Source: Dermatemys mawii (lineage: Eukaryota > Chordata > Testudines > Dermatemydidae). From it: 64,000 nucleotides of DNA. The translations under genes and the position numbers were made by a program. Of this stretch, positions 47,605 through 60,275 are shown piece by piece. The notes under the pieces were generated by a model. The model saw only the letters and a program-made list of their open reading frames with translations, searched no databases and was not told the origin of the DNA. Position 1 is the stretch's first letter; every line of letters begins with the position of its first letter. The stretch covers positions 11,890,533 to 11,954,532 of the forward strand of contig ML677365.1 in assembly GCA_007922305.1 (NCBI GenBank), written 5' to 3'.

Positions 47605-49375
47605 GGGAAGCAAATAATGTATTTTTCAGTTCACTGGCAGTTTCAAAAAGCTTGAAAACAAAAATTCATTTTGGGTCAAACCAAAAATGTCATTTTTTCA
47701 AATTTATCAGCAAATCGAAATGTTGGGAAAAAAAAGTCAAGTCAAAACTAATTGACATGTTTCAACATTACTGACATGAAAACTTTTGAGTTAAAACATT
47801 TTGACTTTCAAGCATTTTGATGAAAGCAAATAAAAGATTCATATAACATCTGAAACAGGAGGAAGTAAGGGCACCACTGCTACTGCCTCCCTCTACAGAC
47901 TTTAGCTTCGTCATCCATAGTGGCAGTTTATAGTCATTCATGATAACAATGAACATAAGAACATTCATATTGGGTCAGATCAAAAATCCACCTAGCTCAG
48001 CATCTTGTCTTCTGACAGTGGCCAATGCCAGGTGCCCCAGAGGGAATGAACAGAACATGTAATTATCAAGTGGTCCATTCCCTGTAGCTCATTCCCAGCT
48101 TCTGGCAAACAGAGGCTAGGGACACCATCCCTGTCCATCCTGGCTAAGAGCCATTGATGGACCTATCCCCATGAATTTATCTAGTTCTTTTTTTAACTCT
48201 GTTATAGTCTTGGCCTTCACAACATCCTCTGGCAAAGAATTCCACAGGTTGTCTGTGCATTGTATGAAGAAATATTTCCTTTCGCTTGTTTTAAACTTGC
48301 TGAGTATTAATTTTATTTGGTGATCCCTAGTTCTTGTGTTATGAAAAGAGTAAATAACACTTTCTTATCTACTTTATCCACATCAGTCATGATTTTATAG
48401 ACCTAAATCATATGCCCCCTCAGTCATTTCTTTTCCAAGGTGAAAAGTCTCAGTCTTACTAATTTCTCCTCATGTGAAAGCCATTCCATTCCCCTAATCA
48501 TTTTTGTTGCCCTCTGCTGAACCTTTTCCAAGTCCAATGTATCCTTTTCCAAATGGGGCAACCACATCTGTACACAGTATTCATGATGTGTGCATACCAT
48601 AGATTTATATAGAGGCAATATGATATTTTCTGTCTTATTTATTCCTTTCTTAATGATTCCCAACATTCTGTTCGCTTTTTTGACTGCCACTTCACATTGA
48701 GTTTTAAGAGAACTATCAATAATGACTTCAAGATCTCTTTCTTGAGTGGTAACAGCTAATTTAGACCCCAACATTTTACATGTATATTTGGGATTCTGTT
48801 TTCCAATGTGCATTTTCCAATGTGCATGAACAGTGATTGGGCCAGGGAAAGAGAGGGAGAATGAATCTATAGTCTGTTAGGCATTCATCTAGGATGAGTG
48901 AGATCCAAGTTCACTATTTAATTGTTGATAAAAAGTGGAAGTTTTTTTTGATTAAAAGTGGAGAGACTGTGAAAGCCCCGTACAAGGACATCTAACAGTC
49001 AGGACACTCTCCTGCCATGGGGAATGGCTGAGTTTAAATTCCTTCTCAACAACAAGCAGAAATGGGACTTGAATATAGTTTTCCCACAGCCTAGGGAGTT
49101 CCCAGATCACTGGGATAAATCTCATGGGAAAGGAAAGATGGCACCATTGCCTCCTCCTTCTCTGGCCATTTTGTGAAGACTGAAAGTCAAAACTAATTTT
49201 TGGGCGGTCAAAATAAAACAAAATACACTTTGTTTTGATATCAGTGAAATGTTTTCAGTTTGGCCAACAGTATTCAGTCTACTCAACATAAATTTACAAA
49301 AAGTTCTGGCATACCTAACACTGCATTTTTTTTTAGAATAAACAATTTAATCAATATTTTTTTCCCAGCTCTACT
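47605..49375. mobile_element. DNA transposon split by a CR1 insertion
   Basis: The left part begins near TAGAGGGAAGCAAATAATG (compare TAGAGCTGAGCAAAT at 43013) and runs as AT-rich 'cattttgactttcaagcatttt' DNA. The right part ends CCCAGCTCTAC, an inverted match of the start. An internal tract (48970-49110) contains inverted 'ggacactctcctgcc'/'cctagggagttccc' segments of the same family. A minus-strand CR1 (47951-48825) sits inside and is therefore younger. Confidence 0.5.
47951..48825 (-). mobile_element. CR1 LINE, 5'-truncated
   Basis: The minus-strand frame 48424-48813 reads LAVTTQERDLEVIIDSSLKT, KKANRMLGIIKKGI, HHEYCVQMWLPHLEKDTLD, then EKVQQRATKMIRGMEWLSHE, the CR1 pol C-terminal region. 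The 3' end is at 47951 with CATAAGAAC-type octamer and the complement of 'gccaggtgccccagagggaatgaac'. The 5' edge shows a duplicated TTTTCCAATGTGCAT. Confidence 0.9.
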
Positions 49376-49477
49376 GTTCATTTCCAAAAGAGATGAACAA
49401 AAATAAAAGACAAGCCCTAATTCCAGCTGTACAAGTCCCTGTTGTTGCCCAGAAGAAATCTAAAATCTGTGGCCCTG

Positions 49478-49580
49478 AAATAGATCTCATTCACACCAGT
49501 TTTCACCGGTATAATTTCACAGACATCAGTGGAGTTGCTTTTTTTGACATCACTATGACTTAGATAAATCCAGACCTTAT
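49478..49580. repeat. Palindromic MITE-like repeat
   Basis: 'Attcacaccagttttcaccggtataatttcacagacatcagtggagttgc' is a diverged member of the common sauropsid 'acaccagtgtaa...actccactgac' palindrome. A second piece is at about 54680-54745. Confidence 0.45.
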
Positions 49581-50599
49581 GAGTTTTGAGAGAAGGAGGT
49601 CACTGAGAATTTCATCTTGAGATTTGAGAAATTAGAACATGGTTGCGAAGAAAGGAATAGACAGGAGCTTCAGAAGAAGAATCCTTTCTGGAATAGCATT
49701 AGGTAGAAGACTGTGCACCCTCTGTCCAACCTGCCCTTTCCCAAATTAAAAATTTAATGAGGAAAGGCAGGAGAAAAGGAAAAGAAACAAAACTCTTTCT
49801 TGGAGCTATTTGGAATAGGTGGCATATCAATTTTCCCCATTCTCACAACTGGCTCATTTTGTGGCTTGTCAACTGCCATTTAAGAGAGATTGGATAGTCT
49901 GCCATCTAATTTTGCTGACAAGATTGATTAAAAATAACAGGTAAATATACCACCAAGTAAGTATGGTATTCTGTTTATTCATCAAGCTATCTCCACCTAC
50001 AAGATAATTCTTCAACCGGTCCTGCATCCTTTTGACACATATTAACATTTTGACTCAAATGTAACTGGTCTCTGGAGGAAATTGCTTTTGTTTAAAGGAG
50101 GAGATAAGCAGTTCTTTATTCTTCTGGGACAACACTGTCCCAAATTCTACTGGAAATGTATCATCCTGAACACAGTATTAGCTGCTGAAAATCTGAGTTG
50201 TTCAAGCCAGGACAATTACACACAAACTATTCTCCTAGGCTTGAAAGTCACTTCACAGTCCACAATCTACTTCACTTTATTAGATTTTCCTTCCAGAACA
50301 GGTCTCTTATGGGAACTGAAAAGGTGGAAAATGCAGGCTAAACTGTCTAATTCAACTTTAAAATCCCTGGAAATCTCTGTCTGACCTTAATCATCATCCT
50401 TTGGTATGTTGTTCAATGGGTGGGTTAAGATTTTACATTTGTGGTTTAACTTCCCCTTATGTATTCAAGTACTTTACCTTCTGATGAACCCAAGCATATA
50501 CATTAGGGTTTACTGTCAATCCCGACTCTCAGATATTTTCTGGCATCATCTGTAGTGAACCCACTAGTTAACTGGGTTAATTCTTGTTGATGGTCAGCA

Positions 50600-51480
50600 G
50601 TTCAATTTCTGATTCCTTTTGACCTTTCACCTCCCACAAGTAGGCTTGGGATAAATATCTTCAAATGCAGCTCTTGCATTCTCTCCTTTCCATCTCTCAG
50701 AAAGTTCACATGCCATATACGTTGCCTCTTAAATCTGTCTGGCGTAAACCTTTCAGGGATGATGGTGCTCACCTTCTTATGGACTTTATAAAGCTTGCCA
50801 CTTTGCTAGTAGTTTACTCTATGATCTTCTGCTCTTCTTTAAAGTCCCTCTTCTGGCTATGATTTTCTGGATGGACTGGATTTCTTCCAGATGTTTCTGG
50901 GCAAGTTCCCTTATCAGAGTCAGTCACATGAATTGAACATCTTCAGGATGTATGAAGCCACACTCTTCAGAGGCTTGTTTTTGACCAGTGGTTTCCATGA
51001 CTACATCTGTTGGCCCTTTTACCTGTCACAAAATGTGAAAAACCTTTCAACCTATCAGTGAAGCAAAAGGAAGGCAGGAAAATCATCTTTCCTTGTCTCA
51101 TCAACACTTTCCTTTTAAAAAAAATCACATTTCCCTTGCGGCTGGTAAAATTTCCAGCAAGTCAGTTGGTTGAAACAGCAGGGTGAGGTTTTAATCACCT
51201 TAATCCTCAATTCTTTACATAAAAGTTTAATCATGCTTTTTGTAAAATGTGTACCTGGACTTGACAGCAACTCCAATGGCATTCCTGCCTAAGAGAACAG
51301 CTGGACCAACACAGATACCATCTGGTGAGTTTTTACTCCCCTAAGCAAAAATGTCTCTGTGAAATGTGTGGCATAATTGCTCAAGAACAAGCTATAAATT
51401 CATGTTTACATGCTTCCACCTCCAGGGTCCTCAAATGGCCACACCACAGACATTCTTTCAAGCTGGGCTTCCAAAATGGG
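50600..51480 (-). mobile_element. Ty3/gypsy pol remnant (integrase to C-terminus)
   Basis: Minus-strand pieces in the order expected for gypsy integrase: MPLELLSSPGTHFTKSMIKL, LCKELRIKVIKTS (target of GIPKELLSDQGTPF and LCKLLKIKxLRTS), then further along SKLLAKWQ and PERFTPDRF-like sequences corresponding to the SKLLAKWQGPYEV...PDRRK...HVN C-terminal block. Many stops and frameshifts. It is a very old copy whose boundaries are approximate. Confidence 0.55.
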
Positions 51481-51633
51481 TAGGATTACAGATCTTTTTT
51501 CTTTTTTTTTTTCCTGAGTGCTTGTTTTTATTGACACTCAGGACAAACTTTGAAAAAGTCCTCCACAAAATAGTATGTACCAAGTCAAGATTGCTCTTTG
51601 GCTACAGGTTTTCTGATGACTCATATGTCGAAG

Positions 51634-51683
51634 CAAGGGGATGAAATCAGAAGGAGGAAATCTGCTAATTTGGGACCCCTCAA
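51634..51683 (+). repeat. Left arm of a 50-bp inverted repeat pair
   Basis: CAAGGGGATGAAATCAG...AAATCTGCTAATTTGGGACC...CAA is the reverse complement of 53281-53330 with two mismatches. The arms are about 1.6 kb apart. Confidence 0.9.
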
Positions 51684-51889
51684 TGTCTAAAATGTAATTT
51701 CCTAAAATAAATGTTGCTCCCTTGAGGTAGATTTCCTTAGCAACATTACCACATGTACCTTGAGAGCTTAGGGTGGAGGGTGGGAGGGAAGAATCTACAG
51801 GGACAGATCTTCTGGCTGAAGTCTCTCTTATCTAGGGATTGGAAAAAATAGGTCACTTTCTCTGTACCTTGAACTTCACCTTTGGAGGA

Positions 51890-52012
51890 GAGAGAATCAG
51901 AGAGATAGCCGTGTTAGTTTGAATTTGCAGAAGTGACAAAAAGTCCTGTGGCACCTTAAAGACTAACAAAAGTATTGAAGCATAAGCTTTCGTGGAGAGA
52001 GAGATAGATTGT
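51890..52012 (-). mobile_element. Penelope-like element tail fragment
   Basis: 'Gaatcagagagatagccgtgttagtttga' then 'gtcctgtggcaccttaaagactaacaaaagtattgaagcataagctttcgtgg' is the reverse complement of the 3' tail of the Penelope-like copies at 10640 and 30350. Confidence 0.75.
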
Positions 52013-52149
52013 TTACTCTTAGGCTGGTGAAAGCTATCTAGCACTTTCTAAATATTCTAATTTGATTGGTTTACTCACTCTTAAGCTGAAACTATAGTCA
52101 CTTTTTAAATTAACCTAAACAAGCAGCACGTGTTGTAACTAATCAACTG

Positions 52150-52345
52150 GAGGAATGCAGTGTAGTTGTAGCCATGTCAGTCCCAGGCTATTCAGAGACA
52201 AGATGGCTAAGGCAATATCTTTTATTGGACCAAATTCTGGGAAAAAAGAAAAGCTATGTGTGCTTCAAAAGCTCTCTCTCTCACGAACAGAAGTAGGTCC
52301 AATAAAAGACATTACCTCATCCACCTTGTCTCTCAGCCAAAGGAA
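52150..52345 (-). mobile_element. Penelope-like element tail fragment, second subfamily
   Basis: 'Gtgtagttgtagccatgtcagtcccaggctattcagagacaagatgg' and 'aatatcttttattggacc', then 'gaagtaggtccaataaaagacattacc'. TCTTTTATTGGACCAA also appears inverted near the other end, so this tail is partly palindromic. Related to 13776-13910. Confidence 0.6.
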
Positions 52346-53250
52346 TAACTATTACTTACAACCTCTCCTCCAGATTACACAAACCTGCATGATAATACAG
52401 AACAAAAATATGTAACATTTTAGGACAAAAAATGAATACTACCCAACCAGTTGAAATTACAAGAGGAATTTAGGCCATTTCAGAAAATAGTTTACTCACG
52501 TTAGAATTTGACTACGTATTGGGGTTGATGCCTTTATATCTGTTTTGAGATCTTTCGTAACTAAAAGGGGAAAGAACCTTGTTTTACATCTCATTTAAAA
52601 TACAGCATCTCCCTTAGCACAACATTACATAACACCATTCTAGGGTATTGGTTTAGTACTGAGAAAGAAGAATGCCACCAACAGCACTTACTATACATTT
52701 ACCAGCTTTTTACTATTCTGGAAATACTTAAAAATCTGCAGAACCAAAGTTATCAATTTTTAAGTAATCAAGTTCTCTTCTGAGCTTTAAGTAATTGTAA
52801 ATCAAGAAAATGTGGAGTTTTCTGTTGTTTGTTTGTTCTTGGAAAATCTGTTCAGAGTAAATAATATGTAGAAATTAAGCATTAATAAGAGGGTTCTGTT
52901 GTGGGAATCTAAAAATGGATAGATTTGGTTTTTAAGTAATAAATGTGATTTACCATTCCAAACAAAAAAATATTTCAGGATGACAAACCAAACTCCTAAA
53001 TGTCTGAAAAAATGTAATTGGTCTAAAATACTGAACACAAAGAATGTTAGTATCATTTGTTTTCAATATTTGATAGAGTTTTAAGTAGAGAAATACCATT
53101 TTAATTTTTTGTTTATGAGTGAATCTGTGTTGATCTGGAGAAAAAAGGTAATGTAGGTCTATTTGTTAGCTGTTTTTCCTAACATGGTTTACATGGGGAC
53201 AAGTTCTTTCAAAATTATTTGTTTTCAATTTATGTTGCAAAAAATTGATT

Positions 53251-53460
53251 TAATAGTCAATCAATATAGATTTCAAAAAATTGAGGGGTCCCAAATTAGC
53301 AGATTTCTTCCTGCTGATTTCATCCCCTTGTTTCATTAGATGAAAAATCATATATTCTCCAAGACAAGGAAAAGAGGGAGAAGATTCTTCTGACTCTTTT
53401 TTGACAGAGTTTTAATTTTAATTTTGAGTATTACTTATAATCTATATTGATTGATTATTA
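53251..53460. repeat. Foldback: 22-bp inverted repeat enclosing the right arm of the 50-bp pair
   Basis: TAATAGTCAATCAATATAGA at 53251-53270 pairs with its complement at 53441-53460 with one mismatch. Inside lies 53281-53330, the inverted copy of 51634-51683. Confidence 0.85.
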
Positions 53461-54219
53461 CTTCATTATGAGGAAAGATTGACTCCAAAGTAAATTTCAC
53501 TAAACACTTGGAATTCTACTAATGGAATTAAGTTTGTTTCAATAATCTAGCCATTTTAAAATCTAATTTATAAAAAGATTTATATCTCATGAATAGGAAT
53601 TAATGGTGATTCTGTAACAGTTCCCTACATCTGTAAATATGTTTGGGGATGAGAAGAAGAAGAAGATATCTCTTGGCAATTTTTTGTTTGTGATAATTGT
53701 TACCTCCATCTACAACTGGGACTTAGGCTTTCAGCATGACTTGTGAGGTATTTTTATTCTTCTGGTTCTCCTCATTGGGCCAAGTCTGTTCCCACTAAAG
53801 TCAATGAAAAAGCTATGTTTCACTTCAATAGTAGTAGGATCATGCTCTTTCTGATAGACTATTATCTAACAATTAATACATTTTTTTTAAAGTGAAACTT
53901 TCTTTCACATGGGCAGATAATGCAGGCAGGCAAGAAGTGCTGTATTTCACATCTCATTTTTAATGGTGTTGTCAAGGCAAGTGCTGTTCGGGGGAGAAAG
54001 GTTTTTTTGAAGGAAAGAGCTATGTGAAACAGGGATCCAAAGTCTGATCCTGCTTCCATTGACTTCAATAATGCAGGATCTGGATCCAATGGAACAAAAG
54101 CAATATATGACTATTTTCATGATTGATTAGTTCTGTTACATGATCAAGTTAATTCTACACATGCCGTGGTTTCAATACATATGCTAAATGTCAGGACAAT
54201 AATCACTACGATTAACTGT

Positions 54220-54266
<47 letters not shown>

Positions 54267-54276
54267 NNNNNNNNNN

Positions 54277-54349
<73 letters not shown>

Positions 54350-54350
54350 G
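54220..54350. repeat. (GATA)n microsatellite with a 10-base assembly gap
   Basis: About 30 GATA units, interrupted by ten N at 54267-54276. The open frames read across it (repeated Ile-Tyr-Leu-Ser on the minus strand) are artefacts. A short GATA/GACA run also occurs at 2805-2830. Confidence 0.98.
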
Positions 54351-56754
54351 ATATTCCAACACGTGAGATAAAATGTGGAGTGCTTTGGAAAATCTGATGC
54401 AATTCCACATATTAAATTCTTATATGACAGATGGCAAAGATTTGTCGAAAACTGTAAAATCGGCTCTCTGGAAAGAGCCTAGAAATGGCCAGACTCCCAC
54501 TGATTTCAATGGAAGCAGAATTTCTGCACAGAAAATTAACTTCATTGTATTTTATGCTATTTTTACCTTAAATGAGGACTGTTTTTTATAAAATTAATTA
54601 ATCACTCATGATAAAACTATTACATCTGATCCACTATTACAGTCAAACTGTCTTTTGTGAACCAGCATGCTGGAGACCCAATTCTGCCCTTTCTTAAATC
54701 AGAAATAACTCCACTGAAGTCAGTGTAGTTACAAAACAGTAAAACTGATGTATATAAGAAAAATCCCACTGTATTACTTGTTAATATGCATAATTCTATA
54801 CACACGTACAAGTAAAATATGCCTCACAACTGTTTCTTGGCATAACATGTCTGGACTTGGGGCTAAAATCTCAGCAGCACCTAAGACCTGCTCTAACTTG
54901 TCCTAGCTTGCCCCCACATCCCTAGTGGCTATTATGCCAATAAGCACTGCAGAGTTCTGTGCACTCTGGCTCTGACATTCCAGGGCAAGAGCAAGGGAGT
55001 AAGAAGCTGGCACAGAACCAGCTACACCAGCTTTGCACTAGCTGAGGATTCCCCCCACATCCTCTGATACCTAATTTGGGCTGCTGTAGGGTCCTTTTGG
55101 AATCACCTAGCATAGGCCAAACATCCTGGTCCTTCACTTTCAATCCTACACAGTTTGGCATATTCTATGTAATCACTGTACAATGCCTTCACACACAACA
55201 TTTTATACTTTTGCTGACATGAATTTGACATTTTCAAATGAAAAAAAACCTACTAGAGTCAGGAAAATATGTTTCTGGTTTATCTGGTAGTTTGGGAATA
55301 CACTAAACCATTGCTTTGACATTACTGACCTTCATCAGATGCCCATAATATGTTCTGGCTGCTACAGAAACTAATTAGTACTAAAAATCTCTGAACTGGA
55401 TACACAACATCCATGTTCCCTTTCTCGACATGTTCACTCCACCATCAATTAAATTAAACCATTAAACTGTTAATTTCCTAATGGCTTATGAGTGTTTCAG
55501 TTCAGCACTTCGATATTTATCTAAATTATACCCAGCTAATTATATTCCTGGCTTTTCCCAGATTTTATTGATACATACAGGGCACCACTTTATTAACAAT
55601 CAGGAACATAACTGTGGTTTTTGTGTGCCTTAGACAAGTGAAACAAGTTACTTTGATGGGGCTGTTTTATGTAATGATAGCAAATTCTTTGTATATAGCG
55701 CTTGATATCACCAAGAATTTTACAGATATAAATTGTAGAGAGAGATCATTTACTTCACCATGAAAATATAGCCATCTCTGATATAAAATACACTAATAGT
55801 AAATCAGTTCATAACAACAGAATAGCTTTGGACACAAAATGAAGATATGATATTTAATGAAAACTGTGAGAAAAAATTGGGTCGGCAGAGTATGATTGCC
55901 CTCATTGGAATTTGGCTAGGACAATAGCAATAACACCCTTATGTTTTTTGATCATTAGTAGGGCTGATTGAAATTTTCAACTAAAACTATTTTTCAATGG
56001 GAAATTGGGTTTTTGACCAAACAACATTTTCCATGGAAAACATCTGCATAATATTTAACAGTATCCTCACTAAGCCTATAATACAGGAAACACAAATTAG
56101 AAAATTACAAAAAAATAAAAAGAAGTGGAAGCAAAATTAACAAACAGAACAATACCAGAGTTTAAACCTCAGCAGTGAAGAAGAAACTACAGCTAATCAG
56201 ATTAGTGGCACAGATGCAACATAAATGCTTATCTCATGATTTCAACAATCCCAGAAGAAAAACTAAAGCTATTGAGGGAAAAATAAACAATCATATTAGA
56301 TTGCATTTTTATCCAAACACATTTGATTAATATTGGAAAAACTGATAATGGCCTTGGATATAATACATCAACGGAAGGAGAGAAATTGCCCAAACCATCT
56401 TCATTATCATCATCTTGCCCTTGAAACTCAAATCTAGAATTCTGAAAAATGCTTCATCTCATGTAAATCTTGAAAACTACGTGTTTGGGTCCTTGCACAT
56501 TCAACAAGATTTAGCAGGAAACAGATCTGCAATATCAGCACACTGGTCCCACAAATTTTACTGTTTATAATAAGTACTCTTGACTGGAAGTTAGCATGTC
56601 ATAAACGACACCAGAAAAGGGATGAATTCATTTCTAGAAGTATAATTTTTTGCTCTGTTAATGCTATCACATGACATTTGTCATCAAACAATTAAAAGTC
56701 CTATTATATAACAAGAATCAAAACAGTTGTGTTGGGTACCTTTAGTGCTCACAG

Positions 56755-57110
56755 ACTTGATGGGGACATAGGAATTGCCACACTGGATCAGAGCCATGAT
56801 GCATCTAGTCCAGTACCACGCCTGACAGTGGGACCAGATACTTCACAGGAAGTTACAAGGAACCTTGTAATGGACAGTTACCAAATAGCCTACTCATGGG
56901 GAAAGTTCCTTCCTAATCCTAATAAGTAGTTGGCTTATGTTCTGAAGCACTGGGGTTTATTATATCCCTTCTAAACATATTCCATGCAATGTAACTGTGG
57001 ATGTTCTCATTCATCTAAATGTCTAATCTTATTATGAAGCCTACAAGAAATGTAACTTTCCTGTAGCTATGAGTTCCATAGGATAATTATTTGTTGTGTT
57101 ATCAGTGTCG
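56755..57110 (-). mobile_element. CR1/L3-like LINE 3' end
   Basis: 'Gacataggaattgccacactggatcagagcc' and 'catctagtccagtacc' on the plus strand are the reverse complement of 'ggtactggactagatg...ctggatccagtgtggcaattcc' CR1 tails. 'Gttggcttatgttctgaagcactggggtttattatatccctt' continues the family. No coding frame. Confidence 0.7.
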
Positions 57111-57239
57111 ATTTTTCCCCTTTCAATTCCTCTTCAATGAACCACTGTGTGACTCAATTTGAATTATTTCGCCCTTTCAAGCTCAGTCCATATATTTAGA
57201 AGTTTACACCTTAAGTCTGGAATTTTAAAAGGAGTCTAA

Positions 57240-57460
57240 GGACTTACACATTTACATGGTGCCTTACTCTGCACCAGCATCGCATGCATTAACTGGCCTA
57301 TATTAAAAGTTCCCTAGTGTGTGTTTGAAATGGGAATACAGTAGGGAACCTTTAGTGCATGCCAGCAGGACCCACAAGGGCAAGTTAATGTACGACATGC
57401 TGGTGCAGACTAAATATTTAAACCTCACTGATGTGGTCTAGCACATTGTGTAGACAAGCC
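57240..57460. mobile_element. MITE with nested inverted repeats
   Basis: TCTGCACCAGCAT (57268-57280) pairs with ATGCTGGTGCAGA (57397-57409). Inside, GTTCCCTA pairs with TAGGGAAC. The right end TGTGTAGACAAGCCCCTAAG matches the TGTAGACAAGCCC ends of Harbinger-like MITEs elsewhere in the window. Confidence 0.5.
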
Positions 57461-59639
57461 CCTAAGGGAGATACATTTCCAAATTCCATTAAATTCACTG
57501 GAATTTGGTGCCTAACTCCCTTTGGTGCCCCTGAAAATCCCAGCCTAAAATGTTAGGTTCTGTTTTGGATGTTTCTAATTGGATCTAACAATTAGTTGGG
57601 AGCTGTTGGGGACATTATAGATGCAAAGAGGCAGAATCTCAGCTCATGTAAATTTTCACGGCTCCATGGAAAACTAGCTGAGGATCTGCCCCAGAATTGG
57701 AGGATTGAGCCCACACATCTGCAGAAGGTGCTACCAGTCTCTGGAACACATGCCACAAATACCAACTTTTGGTGTGGGAGCAGGGATCTTAAACTACTCC
57801 ACTGATTGAGTGTTCCCTCTCCCCTCCAGCTCTGAGGGCTTAAAAGCAAAGAATGTTTTCAATACTCTAATGGTAGTTTCTGCGGTTCTTATGGCTGCCA
57901 TTTGAAAGATATGCAAAATATTGAACAACAAAGAGAAGTGACAAATTCTTCTCTAATACAGCAGTTAATCAAATGTTTTAGCAGATTGCAATGGTACAAA
58001 TCAGAAGGGCAGCACAGACAAAAGCATCACTGAAGCAAATATCTCAAGCAATGCACAAAAAATAGATAAGAATGACATTTCCAGAGAGTGGGATGAAAGA
58101 ACAAATTGTGGCCAGACTCACAGCTAAAGAAAACCAGTAATGTGTGTGTGCGCGCGCATACATACACTCCTTAACTCTGTTCCTCATTGAATGTTCACTC
58201 AAAGGAAAGTGTCTCATACCAAAGCTGAGGTGTTCCAAGGAAGTATTTTGTCCACAGTTTAACTTGGCTTGACCCAGTTACCTTATAAATTGTAATAGGA
58301 TCACAAAGTAAATATGGCCTTAGCTTTTTTACTACCTGTCTCTCCAAATCAAATACAGTGCATTCCTGGTTATACATATATTTTGCATTCAATATTTAGC
58401 AATTGTGAGATTTGGACTGTCATTATGGATTAAATGGAATTACAGTATCATACAAAATTGAATATATAGAGGGTTTTTGTTAAAATATACACATCAGTTA
58501 TATTGTCAATCTAATAAAGATTGTTCTCTATACCATGATTTTGAGTTCCATGAACATGAAGAATTTTTCCTTTGTTTTCTCCTATTTTGAATCCAGCCTC
58601 TTCTTTCTCAATAATAGCAAAGGTTTAAACTTCTCTTTTGTTATAGAATGCCTCAATGGGCACATCTTGACCTGTCCCTCTTCTCCATTTACCTTCCCTT
58701 CTACTGCTTCAAAATACTATAGTCCTCTTTCTAGGTAACAAGTCCTTGTGCTAGAGCATACTGGTCCGAGGAATACTCTAAGTGAAAATACCATAAACCA
58801 CATAAGCATTGCAGAGATATGGTATAGCCACTGGCTGTTATCTTGGAAGATAATTGTTCGAATACTGGTGTGGAACTGTGGTGCTGTTCCACAATACCAA
58901 AGTTCTGATTGAGCCACTCAGATTCTGAACCACCACCCACCACCTGGGTGCAAATCCATCAGATCGCCAGTGGGAGTAGAAGGTGGTAGTCAGTGGGGAG
59001 ACATTAATTTGATGGAGAGATACTGGGACTGCTAAGACTATAGTTAAGCTCCATGCCATTAAACCCCATCAAATACTTTCAGCCTGCGAAATCCAGGTTC
59101 AAGTTGCTAGTGTAAAAGCGTTTGCTCTGCTTACATCACAGATTTCATTAGGTCCAAGAACAGTCAGGGATTCTGGTTGTAGGTGTATTGTCAGATATTT
59201 CATAGCCTTTGCTTTTTAGGAATGATTTTATGGCTTTAAAAGCAAAAAGGGTGAATCAGACCTTCTCAACTAGCTCCAGATCTACAAGAGACTCTGTTAG
59301 CCAAAATGCAGAGACTAGCACAAAGGAAGGAGTGGGAGGTGTGTCCCTGACAATATCCAAGAGAAATAAAGTTACGTTCCCAGTATATGCAAACCAGTAT
59401 CTGAGGAGGGTGTATATGTGATGTTTGTGTGACACCATCCTACTTCATCCTACTTCAGGGGACTAAGGAGACCTAATAACTTGAAGGAAAATTCTATGAC
59501 TTCTGTACTGCAGGCCAGGGAAATAATCTCTCTGACTACCCTGACCAGGGGACTAAAGGCAGTAAAGAATATGGTTACTCATACGTCTAATCCTTTTTGG
59601 AATCCTACCAAGCATTTTACTTCAATACTATCCTGTGGT

Positions 59640-60105
59640 AGTGTCACAGTTTCAGGGTAATTACACTTATATTTCCTCCTCTGTGGTCCCTCAAGGGCAA
59701 CCACTTAAAGGTTTCCAGCTCTCAACCATCACTTGGAAGAGTCCACGTCTCACTCCCTTCCTCCCTGGGGATTTTAAGTTTGCACATCTCCCTATCTTAT
59801 ACTGCAACATCCCCAGCCAGCTGGTCTGCCTAAAAGCAAGCTCCTGTGGTTTGGTTTCTTTCTCAGGGCCATGACCAATGTATTGCCAGCAGTTACAAGT
59901 TACTACACAGCTCCTTTTGAGCAAGCACATAAAGCATATAAAACAATAAAAGACCCTACATACCTGCTGAAAAGCATAGCCCTTAACGCTAACAAAAGGC
60001 TTCAACAACACTGAAAATATACACACAAACATATATTGTCTGCACTCACACAACTCTAAAAGAAAATTTTTTAAAGAGAAGTCAACTTCAGACTTCATCC
60101 AACAG
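59640..60105 (-). repeat. LTR-like repeat, unassigned family
   Basis: It begins GTGTCACAGTTTCAGGGTAA on the plus strand, followed by 'atttcctcctctgtggtccctcaagggca' and 'aaagcatataaaacaataaaa'. The pattern resembles a known reptilian LTR. No internal protein is attached and no target duplication was found. Confidence 0.4.
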
Positions 60106-60109
60106 CTAA

Positions 60110-60275
60110 GAGCCCTGGGGTTAGGAAAAATCTTCTTCCACAGACTTATTATTGCATAATTATCTATTTGAGGGGGAGGGTTTGTAGCTTCCTCTGAAGC
60201 ATCTGGTTCTGTCAGCTGTCAGAGATGGAACAAAACTAGATAGACCATTGGCCTAATCCAATATGGCAGGTCCTG
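60110..60275 (+). mobile_element. CR1/L3-like 3' end
   Basis: 'Ttgtagcttcctctgaagcatctggttctg', 'gctgtcagagatggaac', 'agatagaccattggcctaatccaatatggcagg' is the tail of an older CR1 subfamily. Confidence 0.65.

Noticed and set aside
54144..54410. Minus-strand frames with repeated Ile-Tyr-Leu-Ser
   Set aside because: They are translations of the (GATA)n microsatellite across an assembly gap.
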